Assembly: GCA_903834765.1 (NCBI GenBank)
Contig: CAILKE010000004.1
Span: 124,001-188,000 of the forward strand
DNA length: 64,000 bases
DNA from: an uncultured Bacteroidota bacterium
GTDB lineage: Bacteria > Bacteroidota > Bacteroidia > B-17B0 > Aurantibacillaceae
Direction of reading: 5' to 3'
The notes beneath the pieces are model-generated. The model was not told the DNA's origin, searched no databases, and was given only the letters and a program-made list of their open reading frames with translations. The position numbers and the translations under genes are program-made. Shown in pieces: positions 25,016 through 34,074 of this stretch (positions within the stretch are counted from its first letter, which is position 1; each line of letters starts with the position of its first letter).

Positions 25016-26722
25016 TTATTTACTGTATTTTTTCTTGCGGATATAAAACTGAATTAATCCAGCAATCATAATAAGTAATAGAGGTATACCAACGTTTATC
25101 AGTTTCCATTTAGTTTGCTGTGTTGAAATTCGTTTTTTATCTAATAAGCGAAGTTTCACTTCACGAGAACGAAGTTGCAATAAGCCCTCGTCGTCTAATA
25201 AATAATTCATGCAATTTAATAAAAACGTTTTATTTGCAAATTGATTTTTGGTATATAAATCATAGCCTACGGGATAAATCATTCCTGTAGCTGCCTGGTA
25301 ACTGTTTTTTGCAATATCACCATCAGCCACAACAATCATACGCGTTGGATTACTTTTTTCCATATAGCCATAGGTGCTATCTTCCATAAATACGGATGGT
25401 ATGCGATTTTTAAATACCGATTCAAATCGACCTTCTAATAAGCAAGCTACATTTTGAAAAGAATTTTTAAATTGATCTTCTTTTGGTTTGTATTTAATCA
25501 TACCTAAACTGATTCGAGCTGGCGTAGTCTGTGTTTTGGTATAACGAGAAGTTTGCAATAAAATAGTTTTAGAAACATCTTTAGTTGCTATAGTATCTAA
25601 GGTTCCTATAAATTCGGTTCTAATTAAATCTAAATTTTTAACAATAGGATGATTAGATGTTGGCAGCAGCAAAGGATAATAAACCCATGGAAATAATTGA
25701 AAATTTGGTTGCCCTTGTTTAAACCCAACATTTATTGGCACTTGAGCGCATTGTAAATCTTGAACTAAAATGGGATTTACTCGTACACCATATTTAAATA
25801 AAATATCATCTAAGTTTAAATCATTTTTAAATCCTAACGTAAAGCCTTTTAAATTGAAAGTGTCTCTATTAATATAAACAGGATCAATAAGCCATAATGC
25901 TTTACCACCATGCATGATAAAATTATCAATAATAAATTTGTCCTTATCATCAAATGCTGAATCGGGTTGCGCAATTACAATAGCATCAGCGCCTTTGAGC
26001 GCATACAATTTGTTTCTGATATTAACACGCGAAACGTTATAATATTCTGTTAATGAGCGCATGAAATCAGCACAATAAATAGTGTCTAATTCGCCACGGC
26101 CTTCAAGAAATAATACTTCTGGTTTTTTAACTAATTTAGTTTTACGTATCGTATTGGATAAACCATACTCCATCTCTTGCACCGAATTATTAATACTTTG
26201 CTCTTGTTCGTATCCAACCTGACGTTTAAAAATTTGCCACACACTTTCTTTTCCTTTATAGGAACAAATAGCGCCTGGCCAGATAAGTGTTTCAGAAGTT
26301 TTTTGTTGACTTTTATCCACTATTTGTTCGGGCATGATGCCTTTATTATAAAGTTGTTTTTCTAGTTTGTCAACTTCTTCTTTATTCGGATTTTCTGAAG
26401 GGTTAATGAATTCGTATTCTAAATTATTATTAGAGTATGCTCTAAATTCGTCTAGAATTTCTTTTGTTTCGTTTTTTAAACGAGTGAAACTAGGGTTGAA
26501 ATCGCCCTGTAGGTAAACTTTTAAATACACAACATCATCTAAATCCTGCAATAATTTACGAGTAGATTCTGAAAGTGTATACCGTTTTTCTGTTGTTAAA
26601 TCGAAACGCTTAAAAGTAAATGAACAAATGAAATTAAGGAGTGCTAAAATGGCAACTACCATCACGATGGAAGCTATATCTCTGCGTTTACGAGAGGTTT
26701 GTTGATTTTTGTTCATTACCAT
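25016..26722 (-). CDS. gldG: gliding-motility ABC transporter component GldG
   Basis: 568 aa: N-terminal helix (ASIVMVVAILALLNFICSF), the typical RFDLTTEKRYTLSESTRKLL, a large periplasmic domain (EVLFLEGRGELDT, GGKALWLIDPV, MIVVADGDIAKN) and a C-terminal helix (VGIPLLLIMIAGLIQFYIRKK). In Flavobacterium, GldA-GldF-GldG form an ABC transporter linked to gliding motility. Either the Met at 26722 or the one two codons later can start; the second gives a TAATG overlap with the gldF stop codon. gldA is not in the window. Confidence 0.9.
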   Translation of the reverse strand: MVMNKNQQTSRKRRDIASIVMVVAILALLNFICSFTFKRFDLTTEKRYTLSESTRKLLQDLDDVVYLKVYLQGDFNPSFTRLKNETKEILDEFRAYSNNNLEYEFINPSENPNKEEVDKLEKQLYNKGIMPEQIVDKSQQKTSETLIWPGAICSYKGKESVWQIFKRQVGYEQEQSINNSVQEMEYGLSNTIRKTKLVKKPEVLFLEGRGELDTIYCADFMRSLTEYYNVSRVNIRNKLYALKGADAIVIAQPDSAFDDKDKFIIDNFIMHGGKALWLIDPVYINRDTFNLKGFTLGFKNDLNLDDILFKYGVRVNPILVQDLQCAQVPINVGFKQGQPNFQLFPWVYYPLLLPTSNHPIVKNLDLIRTEFIGTLDTIATKDVSKTILLQTSRYTKTQTTPARISLGMIKYKPKEDQFKNSFQNVACLLEGRFESVFKNRIPSVFMEDSTYGYMEKSNPTRMIVVADGDIAKNSYQAATGMIYPVGYDLYTKNQFANKTFLLNCMNYLLDDEGLLQLRSREVKLRLLDKKRISTQQTKWKLINVGIPLLLIMIAGLIQFYIRKKKYSK

Positions 26723-27456
26723 TTCCTACTTTTTAAAACAAGATTTGACAATAAATTAAAAACAGCAATAATACTTAAGAAATAAATTACGTCTCGCGTA
26801 TCAATTACACCGCGGCTCATACTGATATAATGTTCGTTCATCCCTAAGCCTTTCACAAAGGCGTCGTACTTGCCAAACAAACCAGAAGCAGAAATAAAAT
26901 CGAAACCAACATAAGTAATAAAACAAAGCAATAACGACATGATAAAAGCGATTACTTGATTTTCGGAAATAGCCGAAGCAAATGTACCAACAGCTACGAA
27001 GCCAGCCCCTAAAAACAACAATCCGATATAAGAGCCCCACATCCCACCCGTATCAAGGTTTCCCTTAGGATAACCTAATTGATACACCGAGTAAAAATAA
27101 ATAAGTGTTGGTAATAAGGACACAATCACTAACACTACGCCTGCAAAATATTTGGCTAATACAATTTGAAGTTCTGTTAAAGGGCGTGTCAAGAGCAATT
27201 CAATCGTTCCGGTTTTTTTTTCTTCAGAGAAACTGCGCATCGTAATGGCTGGAATTAAAAATAAATATACCCAAGGTGCCAAAATAAATAAGGGATCGAT
27301 ATTAGCAAAACCATTGTCTAAAACATTAGAACCAGCACTTTCGGTAGGCACTAACCACATAAAGGTTCCTATCCCGGTTATAAATACACCAATGGCAATA
27401 TAACCAATGAGCGAACTTAAAAAACTTCGTATTTCTTTAATTAATAAAGTGAACAT
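26716..27456 (-). CDS. gldF: gliding-motility ABC transporter permease GldF
   Basis: 246-aa ABC-2-type permease with six predicted membrane helices. Typical: MFTLLIKEIRSFLSSLIGYIAIGVFI, MRSFSEEKKTGTIELLLTRPLTELQIVLAKYFAG. It is the first gene of the operon with gldG and the DUF4340 gene. The gene diverges from the paa operon across about 180 bp. Length and sequence are ordinary. Confidence 0.9.
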   Translation of the reverse strand: MFTLLIKEIRSFLSSLIGYIAIGVFITGIGTFMWLVPTESAGSNVLDNGFANIDPLFILAPWVYLFLIPAITMRSFSEEKKTGTIELLLTRPLTELQIVLAKYFAGVVLVIVSLLPTLIYFYSVYQLGYPKGNLDTGGMWGSYIGLLFLGAGFVAVGTFASAISENQVIAFIMSLLLCFITYVGFDFISASGLFGKYDAFVKGLGMNEHYISMSRGVIDTRDVIYFLSIIAVFNLLSNLVLKSRKW

Positions 27457-27585
27457 ATAGATTCCAAAAATAGCAATAGATTTTTAAAATAGCTATTCTT
27501 CAAATTAAAGATTTGGTGCTTGAATTTATTAAAACAACTATTGATTTTATGTGTTATATAATCATTTGATAAGAGTAAAAAATCC

Positions 27586-27617
27586 TTTGATAAATACGCC
27601 TCGTATGCTTATATTTG
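27586..27617 (+). promoter_or_regulatory. Bacteroidota-type promoter of the paa operon
   Basis: TTTG (27586-27589), 20 bp, TATATTTG (27610-27617), followed by the paaA ATG at 27639. Exact match to -33/-7 consensus. Two similar TTTGATAA words (27565-27572 and 27586-27593) sit at and just upstream of the -33 element and could be part of an operator. Confidence 0.8.
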
Positions 27618-27638
27618 TATAATTCATTAACTGAAAAA

Positions 27639-28580
27639 ATGGAAACAATTAATTTTGAAAACGTGTTTGAAGGCAAGTTAGCCAAAAACGAAATGGTAGA
27701 ACCAAAAGATTGGATGCCAGAAAACTACCGAAAACACTTAATCCGACAGATATCACAGCACGCTCATTCTGAAATAGTAGGGATGTTGCCAGAAGGTAAT
27801 TGGATTACACGTGCCCCAAGCTTACGCTCTAAGATCGTGTTATTAGCTAAAGTGCAAGATGAAGGTGGGCATGGCTTATATTTATATACAGCCGCTGAAA
27901 CACTTGGTATTAGCCGTGATGAATTATTAGATAATTTACATACTGGCAAAGCAAAATACTCTTCTATCTTTAATTATCCAACCTTAACATGGGCTGATAT
28001 TGGCGCTGTAGGCTGGTTAGTGGATGGAGCAGCAATCATGAATCAAGTGATGTTACAACGTGCTTCTTACGGACCTTATGCTCGTGCGATGGTGCGTATT
28101 TGTAAAGAAGAAAGTTTTCATCAACGACAAGGATTTGAAGTCATGACTCGTTTGGCTTTTGGGACTTCAGAACAAAAGGAAATGGCTCAAGATGCCCTTA
28201 ATCGTTGGTGGTACCCAACGATGATGATGTTTGGCCCACCTGATGCAGAATCGCCAAATAGTGAAAACGCTATGAAATGGCGCATTAAGCGTGAAACGAA
28301 CGATCAATTACGCCAGAAATTTGTTAATCAAACCGTTCCTCAAGTTGAGTATTTAGGTTTAACTGTTCCAGATGCTCATTTAAAATGGAATGAAGAAAAA
28401 AAAGGTTACGATTTTAGCGAACCTAACTGGGCTGAATTTAAACAAATTCTCAGCGGAAATGGACCTTGCAATAAGGAACGTTTAGCAGCTCGTAACAAAG
28501 CACATCACGAAGGTGAATGGGTTAGAGCGGCAGCAATGGCTTATGCCAAAAAGAAAAATGAAATTTACGAAGCAGCTTAA
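27639..28580 (+). CDS. paaA: phenylacetyl-CoA epoxidase catalytic subunit PaaA
   Basis: Di-iron monooxygenase subunit converting phenylacetyl-CoA to the ring-1,2-epoxide. Seen: [55 protein letters not shown] (iron-binding ExxH) and [14 protein letters not shown] (second ExxH). I use the ATG at 27639 ([10 protein letters not shown]), which suits the promoter; a TTG start 24 bp upstream lies inside the -7 box and is unlikely. About 313 aa, full length. First gene of paaABC-(small ORF)-paaD. Confidence 0.97.
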   Translation: METINFENVFEGKLAKNEMVEPKDWMPENYRKHLIRQISQHAHSEIVGMLPEGNWITRAPSLRSKIVLLAKVQDEGGHGLYLYTAAETLGISRDELLDNLHTGKAKYSSIFNYPTLTWADIGAVGWLVDGAAIMNQVMLQRASYGPYARAMVRICKEESFHQRQGFEVMTRLAFGTSEQKEMAQDALNRWWYPTMMMFGPPDAESPNSENAMKWRIKRETNDQLRQKFVNQTVPQVEYLGLTVPDAHLKWNEEKKGYDFSEPNWAEFKQILSGNGPCNKERLAARNKAHHEGEWVRAAAMAYAKKKNEIYEAA

Positions 28581-28629
28581 TCAGTTTTAAATAAAATTTA
28601 AAATTCTATACTAAAAATTTAAAATTATA

Positions 28630-28914
28630 ATGGATAATCAAGGCCCAGTTTGGGAAGTATTTGTACAAAAAAAAGCAGGACAACCATTTGTTCACTGCGG
28701 AAGTTTACATGCATTTGATAAGGAAATGGCATTGCAAAATGCACGCGATCTTTATACACGACGCAGCGAAGGTATGTCTCTATGGGTAGTGCCTTCAAAT
28801 GCTATTACAGCAAGTAGTCCGGAAGATCAAGGGCCGTTTTTTGAATCTGCAAATGATAAGGTTTACCGTCACCCAACTTTTTATCAAATACCAGATGCTA
28901 TTGGGCATATGTAA
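28630..28914 (+). CDS. paaB: phenylacetyl-CoA epoxidase subunit PaaB
   Basis: 94-aa small bridging subunit: GPVWEVFVQKKAGQPFVHCGSLHAFDKEMALQNARDLYTRRSEGMSLWVVP is the family's core. It lies 49 bp after paaA; the gap has a direct duplication of AAATTTAAAATT. Downstream, an IVP-type element separates it from paaC. Confidence 0.95.
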   Translation: MDNQGPVWEVFVQKKAGQPFVHCGSLHAFDKEMALQNARDLYTRRSEGMSLWVVPSNAITASSPEDQGPFFESANDKVYRHPTFYQIPDAIGHM

Positions 28915-28931
28915 TTTGAATTAAAGATTTG

Positions 28932-29374
28932 AAGGTTTAGAAAAATTTAGAAAATTGCTATATGTCGAAAATTAGTTCATTTGAAGATATTGAAATTTGG
29001 AAAAAATCGGTTGAACTTTGTGAAAAAATTTATCTTTTAACAGAAAACAGTTCTTTAAAACAAGATTTTGGATTGCGAGACCAAATTAGGCGATCGGCAA
29101 TTTCTATACCTTCAAATATTGCAGAAGGATTTGAGAGAGAAAGTAATAATCAATTTATTTATTTATTTTCTCATCATTGCAAAAGTTTCATGTGGCGAAT
29201 TGAGAACTCAGTTGTTTTTAGCTATGAAAATAAAACATATTGATGAATTAACACACGGTGTTCTAAGGGAGGATTGTTTAACAATAAGCAAACAACTAAG
29301 CAATTTTATTAAATATCTAAAATCTACTAAACTTAAAAATCAAACTAAATAATTTTTCAATCTTTCTAAACCTT
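28932..29374. mobile_element. IVP-type insertion between paaB and paaC
   Basis: A 443-bp segment bounded by a perfect 12-bp inverted repeat: AAGGTTTAGAAA at 28932-28943 and its complement at 29363-29374. Similarity extends imperfectly about ten bases on either side. It contains one four-helix-bundle gene, here frameshifted, and nothing else. Such genes, related to proteins in 23S rRNA intervening sequences, occur dispersed and in many copies in Bacteroidota. Moving as a unit is my inference; no transposase is encoded. Confidence 0.6.
28962..29352 (+). pseudogene. four-helix-bundle (IVP-like) protein gene, frameshifted
   Basis: Frame 1 from 28962 gives SFEDIEIWKKSVELCEKIY, LRDQIRRSAISIPSNIAEGFERESNNQFIY; frame 2 then continues with YFLIIAKVSCGELRTQLFLAMKI and IDELTHGVLREDCLTISKQLSNFIKYLK. 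Together they make one normal ~120-residue IVP-like protein. The break coincides with three copies of TTTA at 29154-29165; deleting one copy restores QFIYFLIIAK. So a 4-bp repeat expansion inactivated it. Whether it reverts by slippage is unknown. Confidence 0.85.
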
Positions 29375-29384
29375 TAATTTTTCA

Positions 29385-30143
29385 ATGAATATACAAGAAG
29401 CACTTTTTAAATATACACTCCGCTTAGGCGATACTAATTTAATTTTAGGTCAGCGTTTAAGCGAATGGACAGGACATGGACCTTTTTTAGAAGAAGATTT
29501 AGCATTAACGAATATAGCATTAGATATTATTGGTACGGCTAATTCTTTATTAGAATATGCTGCAAGTATTGAAAACAAAGGGAGAACAGCAGACGATTTA
29601 GCGTTTCGTAGAAACGACAGACAATATTACAATGCGCAATTAACAGAATTACCAAATGGTGATTATGCACGAACCATTGTACGTCAAGCTTTAATTGATT
29701 GTTTCGATTTATATTTTTACCAAGAATTAGCGAAAAGTAAAGATGAAACCTTAGCTGGTATTGCTAATAAATCTATTAGAGAAGTAACCTATCATTTGCG
29801 TCACACATCGTCGTGGGTTGAGCGTTTTGGCGATGGCACAGAAGATAGCCATAACAAAGCTCAAACTGCGTTAAACGAATTGTGGCAATATACAGGTGAG
29901 TTATTTGAAATGAACGACGTAGATAAGGTTTTAATAAATGAGGGCATTGCTGTTGATTTGAATAGTGTAAAACAAAAATGGGAAAAACATATTTCTGAAT
30001 TATTACAAAAATCAACATTAGTAATTCCTGAAAATGTATTTATGCAAACTGGTAGCCGCAATGGCATACACACAGAGCATTTAGCCTTTATTTTAGCTGA
30101 AATGCAAGCCTTACCAAGAATGTATCCAGATGCTAAATGGTAA
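29385..30143 (+). CDS. paaC: phenylacetyl-CoA epoxidase structural subunit PaaC
   Basis: 252 aa: YTLRLGDTNLILGQRLSEWTGHGPFLEEDLALTNIALDIIGTA, NDRQYYNAQLTELPNGDYARTIVRQ, KSIREVTYHLRHTSSWVERFGDGTEDSH and HTEHLAFILAEMQ are the family signatures. It pairs with PaaA in the epoxidase. The ribosome-binding region lies in the tail of the IVP element (right repeat end at 29374, ATG at 29385), so the insertion sits directly against paaC. Confidence 0.95.
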   Translation: MNIQEALFKYTLRLGDTNLILGQRLSEWTGHGPFLEEDLALTNIALDIIGTANSLLEYAASIENKGRTADDLAFRRNDRQYYNAQLTELPNGDYARTIVRQALIDCFDLYFYQELAKSKDETLAGIANKSIREVTYHLRHTSSWVERFGDGTEDSHNKAQTALNELWQYTGELFEMNDVDKVLINEGIAVDLNSVKQKWEKHISELLQKSTLVIPENVFMQTGSRNGIHTEHLAFILAEMQALPRMYPDAKW

Positions 30144-30261
30144 ATTTTGAAGGACCTAAGATATAAAAGGAATAATTTGATTGAAGGGACGGATTGGCTG
30201 AATACAATAAACTTCAATCAGATTTAAATACCTTGAAGTTGTAAAATCAAGATAAAACGCT

Positions 30262-30369
30262 ATGAGCTTTAAAGACACTTGGAAAAAACTATCACCTTAC
30301 TTTGTAGATATATGGCAATACATTATCATCATTGTGATTATGATTGTAGCGTCTATTTTTATTTTATAA
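30262..30369 (+). CDS. 35-residue membrane protein inside the paa operon
   Basis: ATG at 30262, TAA at 30367-30369, and the paaD ATG follows with no gap. The peptide has a soluble N-terminus (MSFKDTWKKLSPYFVDIW) and one hydrophobic helix (QYIIIIVIMIVASIFIL). Exact abutment to paaD, a coherent amphipathic-plus-transmembrane layout and no in-frame stop support a real gene. It may anchor the epoxidase or couple translation of paaD; both are guesses. Confidence 0.6.
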   Translation: MSFKDTWKKLSPYFVDIWQYIIIIVIMIVASIFIL

Positions 30370-30861
30370 ATGAGTTTATCTAAAGAACATATCTTATCGT
30401 TATTATCTGAGATCCCAGATCCTGAAATTCCTGTGATTACTATACTGGAATTAGGTGTTATTAGAGATATCCTGGTAATTGATGATACTAATATCGAGTT
30501 AAAAATTACTCCTACCTATAGCGGCTGTCCCGCAATGAAACAAATAGAAGATGATGTTCGTAAAAAATTAACAGAACACGGATTCACATCTATAACAATC
30601 AATACTATTTTTTCTCCACCATGGACAACGGATTGGATTACTCCTCAAGCTAAAGAAAAATTACGTCAATATGGTATTGCTCCGCCAGAAACAACAACTG
30701 AAGATAAAAGTTGGTTAACTGGTAAAACCAAAGCCATTGCTTGTCCTCGATGTAAATCATTAAACACTAAATTAATTTCACAATTTGGTAGTACTGCCTG
30801 CAAAGCCCTATATCAATGCAACGATTGCTTAGAGCCTTTCGATTATTTTAAATGCATTTAA
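30370..30861 (+). CDS. paaD: phenylacetate degradation protein PaaD (DUF59/MIP18 family)
   Basis: 163 aa. N-terminal MIP18-type domain (LLSEIPDPEIPVITILELGVIRDI, ITPTYSGCPAMKQIEDDV) and C-terminal zinc-ribbon-like Cys cluster (CPRCKSLNTK, STACKALYQCNDCLEPFDYFKC). It is thought to mature the iron-sulfur cluster of the epoxidase reductase PaaE. paaE itself is not next to it here. Confidence 0.94.
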   Translation: MSLSKEHILSLLSEIPDPEIPVITILELGVIRDILVIDDTNIELKITPTYSGCPAMKQIEDDVRKKLTEHGFTSITINTIFSPPWTTDWITPQAKEKLRQYGIAPPETTTEDKSWLTGKTKAIACPRCKSLNTKLISQFGSTACKALYQCNDCLEPFDYFKCI

Positions 30862-30938
30862 ACAATTAATCTTATTCACCGATTAATAGTTGTTATTATT
30901 CTATTAAATAAGAATTACATTAGCTTAAAATACAAATC

Positions 30939-32444
30939 ATGGCTAATGAAAGAATCATCAAAAACATAGTTAATAATTTTTTAGAGCATGTCATTGTTTT
31001 AAATACTCAAAAAAAAATTATTTTTCAAACAAAGAATATTACTACTCTATTAGGATTTAGCAACGAAGAAATACATGATTTGAATATCAGTCAATTATTT
31101 CTCAGTTCCAATTTTTCCTTGGATGACGCCTTAGCTAAAGCAAAAAAATATGGTGAATTTATTTGTACCGAAAATCTTAAACATAAAACTAAACATTACA
31201 TCAACGTTGCATATCGTTTATATTTCGAAGAAGATGAAGCGTCTAATACTTCCTATTATGTTTTTTATTTAAGAGATAATTCACTACAAAATTTAATAAG
31301 AAAGGATATTATTAAAAAGAGTTTAACGATAGAGCGCCTTTCTAAGTCTAGAAAAATTCGTGAAGGTAAAGTGGAGGAAGCTATTTATGAAATATTAGAA
31401 TCCTCATCGAGAGCTATGAATACCACTCGTGTTAATGCTTGGATCTTTGATATAGAAAAAACTGAAATAGAATGCGTCGGAAATTTTGATGCTCGAGAAA
31501 ACAAACTCGTTCCTCAAACGTCATTACCACGTATTGCTATGCCAAAGTATTTTCATTTATTTGAAACCGAAAAAATTATTATTACATCTGACGCTTTTAT
31601 TGAACCTAAAACAGCCGAGTTATTAGAGTTATACTTAAAGCCTAATAACATTCAATCATTAATGGATGTGCCAGTGCGTATTGAAGGAGAAATGATTGGC
31701 GTTATCTGTTTCGAGCATGTTGGTTCACCTCGTGATTGGACGTTGCAAGAGCAAAAATATGGTTTGGTTGCTGCGCAGATGCTTTCGCTTACGATTGAAT
31801 CGCATAATAAAATTTTGGCAAAACAAGCGCTAGAGGCTTCTTTGGCCGAGCAAAGTGGTTTATTAAGAGAAGTACATCATCGTGTCAAAAACAATTTAAG
31901 TATAGTGGCTAGCTTAATGAATTTACAGGCAGACAAAGCATATGATGAGTATCATAAACAATTATTTATAGAGTGTAGAAACAGATTAGACTCTATTGCT
32001 TCTGTTCATGAATTAATTTACAAAGCCAAATCATATACACAATTAAATTTTAAGGATTATTTAAATCAAATCATTGAGCATATTTCGTCTTCTTATAGTT
32101 CTGTAAAAAATGTGCGCATCGAAAAAAATATAAGTGATGTTCAAGTTGATATATCGACTGCGATTTCCTTGGCGTTAATTGTGAATGAGTTAATTACCAA
32201 TGCCTTTAAACACGCATTTAATAATACAAAGAATGGAGTTATTGAAATATCATTGCTCGAAAATAACGAACATGTTTTTTTAACGGTTAAAGACAATGGA
32301 AGCGGTTTTGATAAAACAGTTGTTTCTAAAAACTCAATTGGGATTGACATTTTAAAGGGATTAGTGATTCAGATTTCAGGAACCTATCAATTAACCAGTA
32401 ATGAAAAAGGGACTTATTATAAAATTTCATTTTCAAAAAAATAA
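30939..32444 (+). CDS. sensor histidine kinase, PAS-GAF-HisKA_2-HATPase
   Basis: 501 aa, no membrane segment, so a cytoplasmic sensor. PAS-like region about residues 8-110 (LNTQKKIIFQTKNITTLLGFSNEEIHDL); GAF about 140-285 (MDVPVRIEGEMIGVICFEHVGSPRDW); HisKA_2 with phospho-acceptor His314 in LREVHHRVKNNLSIVASLMNLQ; HATPase with ELITNAFKHAFN and VKDNGSGFD. HisKA_2 kinases often signal light or stress. No response regulator is adjacent. It lies between paaD and paaG, so it may sense a phenylacetate-related signal, or simply be carried there. Confidence 0.88.
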   Translation: MANERIIKNIVNNFLEHVIVLNTQKKIIFQTKNITTLLGFSNEEIHDLNISQLFLSSNFSLDDALAKAKKYGEFICTENLKHKTKHYINVAYRLYFEEDEASNTSYYVFYLRDNSLQNLIRKDIIKKSLTIERLSKSRKIREGKVEEAIYEILESSSRAMNTTRVNAWIFDIEKTEIECVGNFDARENKLVPQTSLPRIAMPKYFHLFETEKIIITSDAFIEPKTAELLELYLKPNNIQSLMDVPVRIEGEMIGVICFEHVGSPRDWTLQEQKYGLVAAQMLSLTIESHNKILAKQALEASLAEQSGLLREVHHRVKNNLSIVASLMNLQADKAYDEYHKQLFIECRNRLDSIASVHELIYKAKSYTQLNFKDYLNQIIEHISSSYSSVKNVRIEKNISDVQVDISTAISLALIVNELITNAFKHAFNNTKNGVIEISLLENNEHVFLTVKDNGSGFDKTVVSKNSIGIDILKGLVIQISGTYQLTSNEKGTYYKISFSKK

Positions 32445-32477
32445 GTTGCATTTTTATTCCTCAATAAAAATATACGT

Positions 32478-33254
32478 ATGTCATTTATTCTTTCTGAACT
32501 TCATAATAAAGTAATGGTAATTACTTTAAATCGCGCCGATAAATTTAACAGCTTTAATCGTGAGATGGCCTTGCAATTGCACGGTGCGCTTGATGAAGCA
32601 GAAGCTAATAAAGCAGTTAGAGCGATTGTATTAACTGGTACTGGCAAGGCTTTTTGTGCAGGACAAGATTTAGCAGAAGTCACTGATCCTAATGGACCAG
32701 GCATTTCGCGCATTGTAACAGAGCATTATAATCCTATTATTTTAAGAATTCGGAAAATAGAAAAGCCAATCATTGCCGCCGTAAATGGTGTAGCTGCTGG
32801 CGCAGGGGCTAATATCGCTTTAGCATGCGACATTGTTACAGCAACACAATCCGCTTCTTTCATTCAGGCATTTAGTAAAATTGGTTTGATACCAGATAGT
32901 GGTGGTACTTTTTTTCTACCGCGATTAATTGGTTTGCAAATGGCCTCTGCGTTGATGATGACAGGTGATAAAGTATCGGCTGAGGATGCGAAACAGATGG
33001 GGATGATTTATAAAGTATTTGCTAACGACACGTTTATGCAAGATGTGATGAACTTTGCAGATACCCTAGCGGATATGCCAACAAAAGGATTGGGTTTAAC
33101 TAAACGTTTATTAAACGAAAGTTTATTTAATAATTTAGAAAAGCAATTAGTAGGTGAAGATAGAGAACAATTAGCTGCTGCTAATACGTATGATTATAAT
33201 GAAGGCGTATCGGCATTTTTAGAAAAACGTAAACCTGAATTTAAAGGAGAGTAG
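32478..33254 (+). CDS. paaG: PaaG-type 1,2-epoxyphenylacetyl-CoA isomerase
   Basis: 258-aa crotonase. FCAGQDLAEVTDPNGPG and AAVNGVAAGAGANIALACDIV form the oxyanion hole. FSKIGLIPDSGGTFFLPRLIG carries the Asp (IPD) characteristic of PaaG isomerases in place of the hydratase Glu. It would convert the PaaABC product, the ring epoxide, to the oxepin form. It starts 33 bp after the kinase gene, so it is likely part of the same transcript. Confidence 0.9.
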   Translation: MSFILSELHNKVMVITLNRADKFNSFNREMALQLHGALDEAEANKAVRAIVLTGTGKAFCAGQDLAEVTDPNGPGISRIVTEHYNPIILRIRKIEKPIIAAVNGVAAGAGANIALACDIVTATQSASFIQAFSKIGLIPDSGGTFFLPRLIGLQMASALMMTGDKVSAEDAKQMGMIYKVFANDTFMQDVMNFADTLADMPTKGLGLTKRLLNESLFNNLEKQLVGEDREQLAAANTYDYNEGVSAFLEKRKPEFKGE

Positions 33255-33269
33255 GTAAAAAAGATTTTG

Positions 33270-34019
33270 TTAGTAATAATAAAAATCCTTCGCGCGTTTG
33301 TAAAGTGGCAGTAACCACGTAAAGCGCAAGCCCACTAAAATATCCGAACGTTTTTGTGTATCATTTAATCCTGTGTCATAATTAAAGCCTCGAAAACTTT
33401 TGGTAAAGCCTTGGTACATTTCAACCCCAAAACTAAAATTGGCTAGGCGGTTGTTGCTTAAATATTGGTACCCAATAAAATAAGTAAGAGCAAATCCACC
33501 GCTTAATCGGTCGTAGCCTTTTGCTAAATCACCTTTAATAGCGGCTATTTTTTGATTAGCATCATACAATTTTACTTTATGTTGCATGTAACCAGCGCCA
33601 ACAGTGAAAAAGATACCTGAGTTTGGATTATGCCCTGATTTTGGAATAATCATTCCTACTTTGGCATCAAAATTCCAGCCTCTTTCTGTGGTCCGTAAAT
33701 CTGCAGGATAGCCTTCGTTATCTGTAATAAAGCCATCAGAATTCTTCATAGACGCAACGACGTCTTCGCGCACATTTTTACTCCAAAAATAACTCCCCTC
33801 AATACCAAATAAAAAATTGCGTTTCGTTTTCCAAAATAAATCAACGCCAGCGCTGAGGTTTGGACCAAATCGTTCTGCCAAATTATTTTGAGGCAATTGC
33901 CCACAAAAATGCACGCCAGTCATAATAATACGAAAGCTAGAATCCTTGACAGATTGAGCGTTTAATTGCATTAAAGAAATTAAACAGATAAATAGTAATA
34001 TGTATTTTTTAATTTTCAT
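33270..34019 (-). CDS. outer-membrane beta-barrel protein
   Basis: 249 aa with signal peptide (LLFICLISLMQLNAQ). Alternating strands such as NLSAGVDLFWKTKRNFLFGIEGSYFWS, WNFDAKVGMIIP, GIFFTVGAGYMQHKV and LVGLRFTWLLPLYK indicate a barrel of about eight strands. It ends 15 bp from the paaG stop codon (convergent). Function unknown. Its start lies just past the sucD terminator. Confidence 0.68.
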   Translation of the reverse strand: MKIKKYILLFICLISLMQLNAQSVKDSSFRIIMTGVHFCGQLPQNNLAERFGPNLSAGVDLFWKTKRNFLFGIEGSYFWSKNVREDVVASMKNSDGFITDNEGYPADLRTTERGWNFDAKVGMIIPKSGHNPNSGIFFTVGAGYMQHKVKLYDANQKIAAIKGDLAKGYDRLSGGFALTYFIGYQYLSNNRLANFSFGVEMYQGFTKSFRGFNYDTGLNDTQKRSDILVGLRFTWLLPLYKRAKDFYYY

Positions 34020-34025
34020 TTTAAA

Positions 34026-34052
34026 AAAAAGTCCGAATAAATCGGACTTTTT
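34026..34052 (-). terminator. terminator of sucD
   Basis: Eleven-base stem AAAAAGTCCGA / TCGGACTTTTT, loop ATAAA, 22 bp downstream of the sucD stop codon on the minus strand. Confidence 0.9.
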
Positions 34053-34074
34053 ATCATTATCATTTATTTAGTAA

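Noticed and set aside
29068-29352. Independent small gene downstream of the IVP start
   Set aside because: Its C-terminal part is the continuation of the frameshifted four-helix-bundle protein, not a separate product.
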